From: an uncultured bacterium
Lineage (GTDB): Bacteria > Desulfobacterota_D > UBA1144
NCBI GenBank assembly: GCA_913050325.1
Contig: CAJWZP010000008.1
Span: forward strand, 1-55,051
Direction: 5' to 3'
DNA: 55,051 bases
In this document: positions 45,543 to 54,451 of the stretch, piece by piece
Layout: the number at the start of each line of letters is the position of its first letter
Position numbering within the stretch: the stretch's first letter is position 1
Program-made: the position numbers and the translations under genes
The notes under the pieces: model-generated
The model's database searches: none
Told to the model about the DNA's origin: nothing
What the model saw: the letters and a program-made list of their open reading frames with translations, nothing else

Positions 45543-46004
45543 TTACTGTGGTCTTACTTTAATCATCTTATCAGGATCTTGAACCATACCACTTTGATCG
45601 GTACCTTTTTTTAATCCATCAATTAGCTCCATTCCTTCAATAACTTCACCCCAAATAGTATATTGGCCATCTAACCAACTTGCATCATTGTAACAAATAA
45701 AAAATTGAGAATTTGCACTATTAGGATCACTAGATCTTGCCATCGATGCAATACCTCTAGTATGCTTTTCATCACTAAATTCTGCTTTTAAATTTGGCTT
45801 ATCTGATGAACCTGTCCCTGTACCAGTTGGGTCTCCTGTCTGTGCCATAAAATCTGGAATTACTCTATGAAATACTACTCCATCATAAAACCCCTCTTCT
45901 GCTAACTCAACAATACGTTGGACATGATTAGGTGCTAAATCAGGTCTTAATTTAATTTTTACATTACCTGTTTCTAACTCTATTAATATAAATTCATAAC
46001 TCAT
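45543..46004 (-). CDS. ppiB: Peptidyl-prolyl cis-trans isomerase, cyclophilin type
   Basis: 153-aa cytoplasmic cyclophilin without signal peptide. The active-site residues are visible in VVFHRVIPDFMAQTGDPTG (Arg, Phe, Gln) and NSQFFICYND; the tryptophan of ASWLDGQYTIWGEV is in place. It catalyses proline isomerisation during folding. AAGG lies before the ATG. It leads a three-gene minus-strand unit with two unknown proteins and diverges from the acyl-CoA dehydrogenase operon. Confidence 0.94.
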   Translation of the reverse strand: MSYEFILIELETGNVKIKLRPDLAPNHVQRIVELAEEGFYDGVVFHRVIPDFMAQTGDPTGTGTGSSDKPNLKAEFSDEKHTRGIASMARSSDPNSANSQFFICYNDASWLDGQYTIWGEVIEGMELIDGLKKGTDQSGMVQDPDKMIKVRPQ

Positions 46005-46074
46005 TTCAAATCCTTATAATCTTTAATATTGTAAATATATATTTTTTTTTAATAATTTGAAAGATTTTATTCAC

Positions 46075-46102
46075 TTTAATTTCAAATATACCATTGTATA
46101 AT
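46075..46102 (+). promoter_or_regulatory. Candidate promoter of the ethylmalonyl-CoA operon
   Basis: A perfect TATAAT (46097-46102) with a weak TTTAAT (46075-46080) 16 bp upstream. The ~50-nt leader contains GTCGCGCCCC, a GC island in very AT-rich DNA. GGAGGA lies before the ATG at 46160. Confidence 0.5.
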
Positions 46103-46159
46103 TAATAGTAACAATGTCGCGCCCCAAAAGTTATTTTAGTATTTATTGGAGGAACAATT

Positions 46160-47326
46160 ATGTCTTTTATAACAAACGACCATGAAGAGTTCAGATCAGC
46201 TGTCAGAAAATTCACTCAAGAGGAAATAGTACCTATTGCAGCAGATATAGACTCGTATAAATATCCAGATATACCTCAAGAGATTATTAAAAAAATGGCT
46301 GAGCAGGGATATTTTGGAGTCATCTTTCCCGAAGAATATGATGGTTTAGGTCTTGATTACATAACCTTGTCTATTGTTTCAGAAGAACTCAGTAAAGGTC
46401 TATTGAGTGTAGGGAGTGTAATGACCAGAGGAATTTTAACTGGAACTTTATTGTTAGCTCATGGAACAGAAGATCAAAAAAAGCGTTTTTTACCTGGTAT
46501 TGCAACTGGAGAGTATATGACAGCAGCCGCGTTTACAGAACCTGATTTTGGTTCTGACTCCGGTGGTATGATTACTAAAGCTACAAAAGTTGATGGTGGT
46601 TATATTCTAAATGGTTCCAAAGCATGGTGTACTTATGCTAATAGGGCAAATTACCTAACAGTACTTGCAAGGACAGATTCAGATTTAAGTAAAAGACATA
46701 AAGGATTAAGTATTTTTATGGTTGAAAAAGATCCCGGTGAAGATATAGATCATCCTAATATTAAAGGGGAACCAATTCCCACTGTTGGATATCATGGAAT
46801 GAAATCATACAATCTTTCACTTGAAGATGTTTTTGTTCCTGAAGAAAATCTAATTGGAACAGAAGAAAATAGAGGTTTTTATCAATTAATGGAAACTTAT
46901 GAAGCAGCTCGACTTCAAACTGCCGCAAGAGCGGTTGGTGTAGCACAAGCGGCTTTTGATTTCTCATTACAATATTCAAAAGAAAGAGAGCAGTTTGGTA
47001 AACCAATCTCAGAACACCAAGCTATAAGAATGAAGTTGTCCGAAATGGCAACTGAACTTGAGGCTGCTAGACAGTTAGTTTATTATGCTGCATCAATGAA
47101 AGATTCTGGTAAAAGATGTGATCTTGAAGCCGGTATGGCCAAAATAAAATCTGCTAAAGCTGCAGAATATGTCACTAGAGAAGCTATGCAAATACTTGGC
47201 GGATATGGATACTCCAAAGAATTCCCTGTGGAAAGATTTTGGAGAGATGCAAGAGTAATAAGTATTTTCGAAGGGACAAGTGAAATACAACACGAAGTCA
47301 TTGCAAAATCCTTATTAAATAAGTAA
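46160..47326 (+). CDS. Acyl-CoA dehydrogenase, probable methylsuccinyl-CoA dehydrogenase role
   Basis: 388-aa FAD-dependent acyl-CoA dehydrogenase. The FAD-site AAAFTEPDFGSDSGG, the REQFGKPI motif and the catalytic glutamate (residue 371) in IFEGTSEIQ are present, followed by a typical C-terminus. It is co-directional with malyl-CoA lyase and ethylmalonyl-CoA mutase, so it may oxidise methylsuccinyl-CoA to mesaconyl-CoA; known Mcd enzymes are longer (~550 aa). A general short-chain or branched acyl-CoA dehydrogenase is the alternative. Confidence 0.88.
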   Translation: MSFITNDHEEFRSAVRKFTQEEIVPIAADIDSYKYPDIPQEIIKKMAEQGYFGVIFPEEYDGLGLDYITLSIVSEELSKGLLSVGSVMTRGILTGTLLLAHGTEDQKKRFLPGIATGEYMTAAAFTEPDFGSDSGGMITKATKVDGGYILNGSKAWCTYANRANYLTVLARTDSDLSKRHKGLSIFMVEKDPGEDIDHPNIKGEPIPTVGYHGMKSYNLSLEDVFVPEENLIGTEENRGFYQLMETYEAARLQTAARAVGVAQAAFDFSLQYSKEREQFGKPISEHQAIRMKLSEMATELEAARQLVYYAASMKDSGKRCDLEAGMAKIKSAKAAEYVTREAMQILGGYGYSKEFPVERFWRDARVISIFEGTSEIQHEVIAKSLLNK

Positions 47327-47351
47327 TTCTTAATATTTGGAGGAAAATAGA

Positions 47352-48383
47352 ATGTTTATATTAGACGAAGGAACTAGAGTTGTAGTACCAAGAACCGAGT
47401 TAACTTACCCTGGGCACAACATGAAGCTTCATACGAACGCAGCAAGTGCCGAGAAAACACCCGTAGATCATGTAATGGCGGATTTAGAGGATGCTTGCCC
47501 TTATGAATTTAAAGGAGATAAAAGCAGGGCAACAATGGTTGAGGCATTAAATACGCTTGATTTTGGTAAAAAAGTTATAACAGTGAGACCAAATAATATT
47601 AGATCAGAATTTTTTAGAGGAGATATGGAAGCAATCTTAAGTGGAGCTGTTGATAAATTTCATGGAATTATAATTCCCAAATGTAATGGCCCTGAAGATG
47701 TAAAACTTGTTTCAGATACACTTGATGAATTAGAGCAGAAAAATGGTTGGAAAACTAAGTTGGCGATAGAGGCTTTAATTGAAAGACCTGGTGCATTAGA
47801 ATCTGCATTGGATATGGCTCAAGCTTCACCAAGGATGGCAGGATTAATTTTTGGTATTGCTGATTATACTGCTGAACTTGGTGTAGACCCAAGTGCTTGC
47901 TTAGATATACAAAATGAAGTTTTTTATTACGAAAAAAAAGCAGTTATAACAGCAGCTAAAGCAGCTGGTCTTCATGCAATTGACAACGTTTATCTAGGAC
48001 TATGGAGAAAGGATGATACTCCTGAAAGAGTAAAGGAAGTTGAAGAAGGTCTTCGTAAGAAGGTTCAAGGTTCAGCCTTGATAGGAATGGATGGAACATG
48101 GGTTATTCATCCTCAGCAAGCTATCATATCTAATGAAGCTTTTACTCCAAACGAAGAACAGGTAAAAGCTGCAAAACACCAACTTGATTTTTATCATGAA
48201 ATGGGTGGAGGTTCAATGTTTGATCCAGAAACTGGTGAAATGATAGATGAAGCAACTGCTAAAATTGCACTCATGAGAGTTTCAAAAGCCTATTTAGCAG
48301 GCTTAGTTGATAAAGAATATTTGGATTCCATGGCTGAAAAAAGTAAATCAATAACTGGTTATGATATACTTGGAAATAACTAG
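47352..48383 (+). CDS. mcl: L-malyl-CoA/beta-methylmalyl-CoA lyase
   Basis: 343-aa HpcH/HpaI-family lyase. Metal- and CoA-binding residues are in MADLEDACP and ALIERPGALE, with LIFGIADYTAELG as the Mcl-type motif and DGTWVIHPQQ later. It splits beta-methylmalyl-CoA into glyoxylate and propionyl-CoA, or malyl-CoA into glyoxylate and acetyl-CoA. I start at ATG 47352, since GGAGG at 47339-47343 serves it and the upstream TTG at 47337 lies in that site. It is 25 bp after the dehydrogenase and 9 bp before the mutase gene. Confidence 0.9.
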   Translation: MFILDEGTRVVVPRTELTYPGHNMKLHTNAASAEKTPVDHVMADLEDACPYEFKGDKSRATMVEALNTLDFGKKVITVRPNNIRSEFFRGDMEAILSGAVDKFHGIIIPKCNGPEDVKLVSDTLDELEQKNGWKTKLAIEALIERPGALESALDMAQASPRMAGLIFGIADYTAELGVDPSACLDIQNEVFYYEKKAVITAAKAAGLHAIDNVYLGLWRKDDTPERVKEVEEGLRKKVQGSALIGMDGTWVIHPQQAIISNEAFTPNEEQVKAAKHQLDFYHEMGGGSMFDPETGEMIDEATAKIALMRVSKAYLAGLVDKEYLDSMAEKSKSITGYDILGNN

Positions 48384-48392
48384 TAAAAAGTT

Positions 48393-50354
48393 ATGGAAAA
48401 AAAAATTGATAGACCTTGGATAATGAGAACCTATGCTGGACATACAACAGCAGAGGATACGAATAAATTATTTAAAACTAATTTGTCCAAAGGTCAAACA
48501 GGTTTAAGTGTAGCTTTTGATCTACCGACTCAGACTGGTTATGATTCTGATCACATATTGGCTCAAGGCGAAGTGGGTAAAGTAGGAGTTCCGATATCTA
48601 ATATATCTGATATGGAACAATTATTTGAAGATATACCATTGGATAAAATGAATACTTCAATGACTATAAATGCTACCGCAGCCTGGCTTCTTGCACTTTA
48701 TTGTGGTGTAGCGAAAAATAACAATATAGATCTAAATTTACTTCAAGGTACAACACAGAATGATTTACTAAAAGAATATCTATCTAGAGGCACTTATATT
48801 TTTCCACCTAAACAATCCATTAAAATAATATCTGACATGATTATTTTTTGTTATAAACATATTCCAAAATGGAACCCTACAAATATCTGTAGCTACCATT
48901 TACAAGAAGCTGGTGCAACACCTGTTCAAGAAGTGGCTTTTGCTTTATCAAATGCCATATGCATTTTAGATTCAGTTAGAGATTCTGGGCAAATTCCAGA
49001 TGATGACTTTCAAAAAGTTGTTGGAAGAATTTCTTTTTTTGTTAATGCTGGAATAAGATTTATTGAAGAGCTTTGTAAAATGAGAGCATTTACAGAAATG
49101 TGGGATGAAATATGTACTACAAGATATAATGTTAAAGACCCAAAATATAAAAGATTTAGATATGGAGTACAGGTTAATTCACTAGGGTTAACAGCTCAAC
49201 AACCTGAAAATAATGTGGCAAGAATAATTATTGAAATGCTTGCGGTAACTCTAAGTAAAGATTCAAGAGCAAGAGCTGTTCAATTGCCTGGATGGAATGA
49301 AGCTCTAGGCTTGCCTAGACCTTGGGATCAACAATGGTCCTTAAGATTTCAGCAAATCTTAGCCTTTGAAACTGACTTATTAGAATATGATGATATTTTT
49401 GAGGGTTCAAAGGTAATAAATGAGAAAGTAAAAAATTTAAAAGAAGAAGCTTATGAAGAGATTAAAAAAATAGATGATATGGGAGGTGCTGCAGTTGCAC
49501 TTGAAAATGGATATATGAAAGAGTCTCTAGTTGCATCATTATCCAAAAGAGCTAAACAAATCGAGGATGGTGATAAAAAAGTTATTGGTGTAAATTGTTT
49601 TACAGAATCTGAGGAGTCACCAATTGGGGCAAATGAGTCTATACAAAAGGTTGATGATAATCTTGTTAAGAAAAAAATAGATAGTCTTATAGAGTTCAAG
49701 AAAAATAGAGATAGTAAAAAAGTTGATAAATCACTCAAAAATTTAAAAATAGCCGTAGAAAATTCAGAAAATATAATGGATGCGACCATAGATTGTGTAG
49801 TTAATGGAGTAACTACAGGTGAATGGTCTGAAAAATTAAGGGAAATATTTGGAGAATACAGGCCGCCAACGGGAACTTCTATTACAACTGGTATAGATGA
49901 TGAAGAAATACGTAAAGTCAGAAGTAAAGTTAATGATGTATCAAAAAAACTAGGTAGACCTATAAAAATTCTAATTGGAAAACCTGGTTTAGATGGACAC
50001 TCAAATGGTGCGGAACAAATTGCAGTTAGAGCAAGAGATGTTGGAATGGAAGTAATCTACCATGGTATAAGATTAACTCCTGATGAAATTGTCAGTACAA
50101 TTGAACAAGAAAATGTAGATTTAGTTGGCTTAAGTATTCTGTCAGGTTCCCACTTGTCTATTGTTCCTAAAATAATTGATATGATAAAAAATAAAGGGTT
50201 TGAAAATACTCCGTTGATAGTTGGAGGCATAATACCAGATGAAGATCATATCATCTTAAAAAACAATGGTGTTAAAGCTGTTTATACACCAAAAGACTAT
50301 TCATTAAATGAAATTATGTCTGATTTTGCAAATATAGTTGATAACAGTATATAA
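48393..50354 (+). CDS. ecm: Ethylmalonyl-CoA mutase (B12-dependent)
   Basis: 653-aa acyl-CoA mutase converting ethylmalonyl-CoA to methylsuccinyl-CoA with adenosylcobalamin. RPWIMRTYAGHTTAEDTN is the Ecm/MeaA wording rather than that of methylmalonyl-CoA mutase. KGQTGLSVAFDLPTQTGYD lines the active site. The C-terminal B12 domain (~525-650) has the D-x-H-x-x-G motif in GLDGHSNGAEQ and GLSILSGSH. Third gene of the operon. A single-chain protein with its own B12 domain, as in known Ecm. No crotonyl-CoA carboxylase/reductase is in the window. Confidence 0.93.
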   Translation: MEKKIDRPWIMRTYAGHTTAEDTNKLFKTNLSKGQTGLSVAFDLPTQTGYDSDHILAQGEVGKVGVPISNISDMEQLFEDIPLDKMNTSMTINATAAWLLALYCGVAKNNNIDLNLLQGTTQNDLLKEYLSRGTYIFPPKQSIKIISDMIIFCYKHIPKWNPTNICSYHLQEAGATPVQEVAFALSNAICILDSVRDSGQIPDDDFQKVVGRISFFVNAGIRFIEELCKMRAFTEMWDEICTTRYNVKDPKYKRFRYGVQVNSLGLTAQQPENNVARIIIEMLAVTLSKDSRARAVQLPGWNEALGLPRPWDQQWSLRFQQILAFETDLLEYDDIFEGSKVINEKVKNLKEEAYEEIKKIDDMGGAAVALENGYMKESLVASLSKRAKQIEDGDKKVIGVNCFTESEESPIGANESIQKVDDNLVKKKIDSLIEFKKNRDSKKVDKSLKNLKIAVENSENIMDATIDCVVNGVTTGEWSEKLREIFGEYRPPTGTSITTGIDDEEIRKVRSKVNDVSKKLGRPIKILIGKPGLDGHSNGAEQIAVRARDVGMEVIYHGIRLTPDEIVSTIEQENVDLVGLSILSGSHLSIVPKIIDMIKNKGFENTPLIVGGIIPDEDHIILKNNGVKAVYTPKDYSLNEIMSDFANIVDNSI

Positions 50355-50355
50355 A

Positions 50356-51012
50356 TTATCTTCTATTTTTTCCGTATCTCAATTCTTCTTCATATGTTTG
50401 GAATTCTTCAATATATTTCTCTTTAAATTCTTTAAACCTTCTTGATTCCTCTAAAGCAGAATTTATTTCAGATAAAACAACTGAATTATTTTCAGGATCA
50501 ATAGATAAAAAGACTTCCAAATCCCCTTGCTTCCAAATATATGTTTCAAAGGAATAAATAGACGATTCAGATGTTGGTTCCGAATAGTTATCAACTAAAA
50601 AATTATACAAAGCAGATACGATTTGATCTAAATTTGTTGAATTAAGTGCATCAATAAAAATTCTAGATGAAAGGAAATCTCCATCAAAAAAATCGACGTT
50701 TGATTCTATATTTTTATATGAAAAAGAATTTTTTGTATCAAGAAGACTGCCGTCTACTGAATAAATTTTTAAATCTTTTCTAGAATCTCTGGATGAGGAA
50801 AACTTAATATTCTTTTCATCTAGCTTTTTTTCTAATTTACCACCTGTAATTTTTGAGTTAAAACCTGAAACTAAATTGTATGATTTAAAATCAATATTTT
50901 CGGCTTGCTTATCTTCTGGAAAGGCCCAGTCAGGCCTTTTTTCCCATGTATCAGAAACCCACGAGCAGGAAAATAGAATTAATGACAATATTATGATACC
51001 AAAATGTTTCAT
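50356..51012 (-). CDS. Lipoprotein, 218 aa, unknown function
   Basis: The N-terminus FGIIILSLILFSCSW has a lipobox with cysteine at residue 16. The mature part is acidic and Ser/Asp-rich, with a C-terminal charged helical region (ESRRFKEFKEKYIEEFQTYEEELR) that may be a coiled coil. I recognise no family. It is convergent with ecm (1 bp apart) and 3 bp after the small secreted gene upstream; both may be periplasmic partners. Confidence 0.65.
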   Translation of the reverse strand: MKHFGIIILSLILFSCSWVSDTWEKRPDWAFPEDKQAENIDFKSYNLVSGFNSKITGGKLEKKLDEKNIKFSSSRDSRKDLKIYSVDGSLLDTKNSFSYKNIESNVDFFDGDFLSSRIFIDALNSTNLDQIVSALYNFLVDNYSEPTSESSIYSFETYIWKQGDLEVFLSIDPENNSVVLSEINSALEESRRFKEFKEKYIEEFQTYEEELRYGKNRR

Positions 51013-51015
51013 ATT

Positions 51016-51228
51016 TTAATATTTATCTCTAGGAGTACCTGGTTTTAATTTCTTATTTTTATTATCAGATTGTTTATTTGTAAAATCTTTAATCTTAACC
51101 TCAATTGTATGATGTTTTACTTCTTTATTTTTTTTCCCATAATTCCAATCCTTACGAGGTGATGCCTCGACAACAATTAGAAAACTTTGGACTAGAAATA
51201 AAAAAACAGAAACCCTAATAAAAAACAT
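51016..51228 (-). CDS. Small secreted basic protein, 70 aa
   Basis: Residues 1-23 are a signal peptide (FFIRVSVFLFLVQSFLIVVEA). The mature ~47 residues are very rich in Lys, Asn and Asp with a KHHTIEV segment. Unrecognised. It leads the adjacent lipoprotein gene and has TATTAT eight bases before its ATG, so it probably has almost no leader. It diverges from tonB. Confidence 0.5.
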   Translation of the reverse strand: MFFIRVSVFLFLVQSFLIVVEASPRKDWNYGKKNKEVKHHTIEVKIKDFTNKQSDNKNKKLKPGTPRDKY

Positions 51229-51263
51229 CTATACTTATAATACATCTTATGCGGTTAAAATAA

Positions 51264-52058
51264 ATGAAAAAAATAATTAAAAAAATAAAGAGAAATATAT
51301 ACTTATTTTTATCTATACTAATTCATACTCTAATTTTTTTGATAGCTCTTTTTCTATCTGATTTTGATCTAATTTATAAAAAACCCTTAAAATATATTCA
51401 AATAACAGATATCACACAGGAAAGTAATGAAATTGATAATGATGCAGATAAACTAGCCAAAAAAAGTAATAAAGCTAAAAATGAGATTGCACCAAAAGGC
51501 AAAATCGATAATTTTGAACAACCTTCAATAAAAAGTAAAAAATCTGATTTATCAAGAAAAAACAAAGAAGAGTCAGATAATAAAAAAAAGAAAAAGGTTG
51601 ATTTCGGAGATTTAGCAAAAAAAGAGGAGGAAAAAGATGAAAAGGATTCAAAGGAAAATATAAAAACAGAAGAAAATATTTTTAAGCCTAAGATAACATC
51701 TAAAGATTCTTTCAGTAATGAAGAAACTGTTGATTTAGATACTAAACAATTTAAATATATTTCTTATTTCATGAAAATTAAAAGAAAAATTGAGATGGTA
51801 TGGTCTTATCCAAAAGAAGCTTATAGAAAAGGTCAGACAGGTAAAGTTCTTATTCTTATGTCTTTAAATAAAACTGGAAAATTAATAGATGTTAAAGTTC
51901 TCAATTCCTCGGGATATAAATTATTAGATAGCGAAGCTAAAAATTCAATTGTGGATGCAGCTCCATATCCACCATTTCCATCTTCATGGGGTAATCTTGA
52001 AAAATTAAATATAAGAGTTTCATTTTCATACCAAGTAGGCTCTTGGGGATTTAGATAA
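51264..52058 (+). CDS. tonB: TonB-like energy-transducing protein
   Basis: 264 aa. A basic N-terminus precedes one membrane helix (~11-33), then a long Lys/Glu/Asp/Ser-rich linker (~45-170) in place of the usual proline-rich spacer. The C-terminal ~80 residues, YPKEAYRKGQTGKVLILMSL through VLNSSGYKLLDSEAKNSI, match the TonB C-terminal domain. It links ExbB/ExbD (38 kb) to outer-membrane receptors. TolA is an alternative given the charged linker, but the Y-P-A-x-G-x-G-V layout favours TonB. It overlaps purM by 8 bp. Confidence 0.82.
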   Translation: MKKIIKKIKRNIYLFLSILIHTLIFLIALFLSDFDLIYKKPLKYIQITDITQESNEIDNDADKLAKKSNKAKNEIAPKGKIDNFEQPSIKSKKSDLSRKNKEESDNKKKKKVDFGDLAKKEEEKDEKDSKENIKTEENIFKPKITSKDSFSNEETVDLDTKQFKYISYFMKIKRKIEMVWSYPKEAYRKGQTGKVLILMSLNKTGKLIDVKVLNSSGYKLLDSEAKNSIVDAAPYPPFPSSWGNLEKLNIRVSFSYQVGSWGFR

Positions 52059-53070
52059 TTTCGAAACCTTTTTCTTTAACAACCTCTCCTATTACAAAAA
52101 ATCTCTCATTTAATTTTGCTAATTTTTTTGATATTTCCAAAAGTTTTTTCTTGTCAATTATAATAGCCATTCCAATTCCCATATTAAAAACTCTCGACAT
52201 TTCCTCAAATGATAATCCAGATCTTTTCATAATATCATTAAAAACTTTTGGTATTTTCCAATTGTCTTTAAATATTTTGATACCGTAATCTTTATTCACT
52301 GATCTCGGAATATTTTCAATTAATCCCCCACCAGTTATATTTGCAATTCCTAAAATACCAGATTTTTTATTATATATTTTGTTAATTAAATTCACATAGA
52401 TTCTAGTTGGTTTCATTAATGATTCTAATAAAACTTTATTATTTTTTCTTTTTAATTCTTTTGGACTATATAGTTTTCTAATCAAAGAATAGCCATTAGA
52501 ATGAGGGCCTGATGATGGCAAGCCAATTATTAAATTACCTTTTTTTACTTTGTTAATATCTATCATGTTTTGATAATCAACAATACCAGTACAAAATCCT
52601 GCGATATCAAATTCTTTAGAACTATACATTCCTGGCATTTCAGCTGTTTCACCGCCTACAATAGAACAGTTTGCATCTAGACATCCTTTAGAAATCCCTT
52701 TTACAATTCTTGAATGATAAGTTGATGAGAGTTTTGATGTAGCTATATAATCTAAAAAAAATAATGGTTTTCCACCTGTACAAATTAAATCATTTACGCA
52801 CATTGCAACAAGATCAATACCTAAACCAGATATTTTATCTGTAGCAACACCTAGTTGAACTTTGGTGCCAACACCATCTGTACAAGAAACTAGAACAGGA
52901 TTTTTTATGTTTTTTGTATTTAATTTATATAATGCAGCAAAAGAAGTTGTATTTCCAAGTACATTTTTGGATAGTGTTTTTTTAACAAATGGCTGAATCT
53001 TTTTTACAAACAGATTTCCTTCATCAATATTGACTCCAGATTTCTTATAAGTAATTTTTTTATTCACCAT
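52051..53070 (-). CDS. purM: Phosphoribosylformylglycinamidine cyclo-ligase (AIR synthetase)
   Basis: PurM makes aminoimidazole ribotide in purine synthesis. The N-terminal YKKSGVNIDEGN, the CTDGVGTKVQLG motif, GLGIDLVAMCVNDL and GGETAEMPGMY are diagnostic. 339 aa is standard. It begins inside the end of the 51-residue membrane-protein gene (11-bp overlap), so it is transcribed from the alternative complex III operon, which is an unusual pairing. Confidence 0.96.
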   Translation of the reverse strand: MVNKKITYKKSGVNIDEGNLFVKKIQPFVKKTLSKNVLGNTTSFAALYKLNTKNIKNPVLVSCTDGVGTKVQLGVATDKISGLGIDLVAMCVNDLICTGGKPLFFLDYIATSKLSSTYHSRIVKGISKGCLDANCSIVGGETAEMPGMYSSKEFDIAGFCTGIVDYQNMIDINKVKKGNLIIGLPSSGPHSNGYSLIRKLYSPKELKRKNNKVLLESLMKPTRIYVNLINKIYNKKSGILGIANITGGGLIENIPRSVNKDYGIKIFKDNWKIPKVFNDIMKRSGLSFEEMSRVFNMGIGMAIIIDKKKLLEISKKLAKLNERFFVIGEVVKEKGFEII

Positions 53071-53215
53071 AATATATGTTAAATATAGTACGAATTAGAT
53101 GAGGAATAAAGGGTCCAAGCATTGAAATAGTTACTAACAATGAAATAAACCCGAAAACACCTAATGCAAATCCAATCGCTCCACCTTTCCCTAATAAGTT
53201 ACTTTTTTTATCCAT
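53060..53215 (-). CDS. 51-aa single-span membrane protein in the alternative complex III operon
   Basis: A short frame (ATG 53215 to TAA 53062-53060) too small for a usual ORF list. It encodes MDKKSNLLGKGG, one hydrophobic span AIGFALGVFGFISLLVTISM (residues ~13-32), then LGPFIPHLIRTIFN and a short tail. Its ATG overlaps the actF stop as TAATG and its stop overlaps the purM start, so it is translationally coupled on both sides. It may be a small accessory subunit (ActG-like position) of alternative complex III. Membership is inferred from position only. Confidence 0.65.
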   Translation of the reverse strand: MDKKSNLLGKGGAIGFALGVFGFISLLVTISMLGPFIPHLIRTIFNIYYGE

Positions 53216-54444
53216 TAGTGATGATCTCCGCCCTCTAATTTTTTAATCAAATATTTATCATTAGAAGCATAAACTGGAAATAATGATAAAAATTTAGTGA
53301 CACACAATAAAAATAAACTTAAAAAACCAAATGTTACCAATACAACCTCAAGACCAATGTGAAAATGATCGTGCATTAATGAAGGATATATAAGCCATAT
53401 TTTTTCTAAAAATAAACCACATAATGAAACGGTTGCTATTGAAACCATAACAGGTTTAACTAATTTATTAGTTCTAGGTATTAGTGAAACAAATGGTATA
53501 ACAAAAACACATGTAAGAATGACCCATATAAAAGTTCTATAAGGTTCTTGGAAGACTCTTAATCCTACATAGCCTGTTTCTTCAGGCATATTTCCATACC
53601 AAACAGGTAAAAATTGAGAGTACATGCTATAAAGCCAAAAAACAGACAATCCAAACATTAACTTGCCGCAGTCATAAAATTGCATTTCTGTAATTACTTT
53701 ATCTAGTTTAAATTTCAAAGTTAACATTGATGATATGATAACTGTCAGCATTAAAGCACCTAACACAGAAGCCATAAAGTAATATACTCCAAATAAAGTG
53801 CTATAAAAATGAGAGTCCAAAGACATCATAAAATCAAAGGCAAGAAAGCTCATAGAAAGTGCATAGATAAAGGCTATTGCAATTGATAATTTATATAGTT
53901 TTGAATCGAAATTACCTTCATTTTCCTTTAGAGGTTTAGAAAGAAAAGCAAAAAAACCTTTGGTTAAATTAGTTCCAGCTAAATCTTGTCTTAATGAATT
54001 ATATAAATAAAAATAAATTAAAATATGAAGGCCACCTACAAAAAGATATGTTCTAGAGAATACAAAAACTTCGTTGAGCCAAATAGCTTTTTGACTATAA
54101 TATGGTTTTGTTGTCATGTAAGGAAGAGTATATTCGCCTCCAATATAAATAAAAATTATAAATATAAAAACAAAAGGAATAAAGGAACCTAACGATTCAA
54201 AAATTCTTATTAGGGGCCTACCCCAACTTGATTCAGTAATCCTCATTGCAGAAGCAAATAATAAAGCTCCGTGGCTTAAGCCAGCCCAAAAAAGAAAATT
54301 TAAATGAAAAGCAGTCCAAGCCATATCAGCATGACTCCCCAATGCATAATAAACAAAGGATCCAAAACCAACTATTATTCCTATATAAAATAATTTGGTT
54401 AAACCTTTCGAAAAAACTAAAATCTTATTTAAATCTTCACTCAT
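53215..54444 (-). CDS. actF: Alternative complex III membrane subunit ActF
   Basis: 409 aa with about ten membrane helices, of the NrfD/PsrC-like quinone-interacting type. The segment LPVWYGNMPEETGYVGLRV is characteristic of ActC/ActF subunits of quinol:cytochrome c oxidoreductase (ACIII). A His-rich end (GGDHH) closes it. It is encoded 7 bp after actE and 1-bp coupled to the small membrane protein that follows. It oxidises menaquinol as part of the complex. Confidence 0.87.
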   Translation of the reverse strand: MSEDLNKILVFSKGLTKLFYIGIIVGFGSFVYYALGSHADMAWTAFHLNFLFWAGLSHGALLFASAMRITESSWGRPLIRIFESLGSFIPFVFIFIIFIYIGGEYTLPYMTTKPYYSQKAIWLNEVFVFSRTYLFVGGLHILIYFYLYNSLRQDLAGTNLTKGFFAFLSKPLKENEGNFDSKLYKLSIAIAFIYALSMSFLAFDFMMSLDSHFYSTLFGVYYFMASVLGALMLTVIISSMLTLKFKLDKVITEMQFYDCGKLMFGLSVFWLYSMYSQFLPVWYGNMPEETGYVGLRVFQEPYRTFIWVILTCVFVIPFVSLIPRTNKLVKPVMVSIATVSLCGLFLEKIWLIYPSLMHDHFHIGLEVVLVTFGFLSLFLLCVTKFLSLFPVYASNDKYLIKKLEGGDHH

Positions 54445-54451
54445 AATAAAT

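Noticed and set aside
47083-47301. Two overlapping minus-strand frames opposite the acyl-CoA dehydrogenase
   Set aside because: Shadows of the conserved C-terminus of the dehydrogenase; no start signals.
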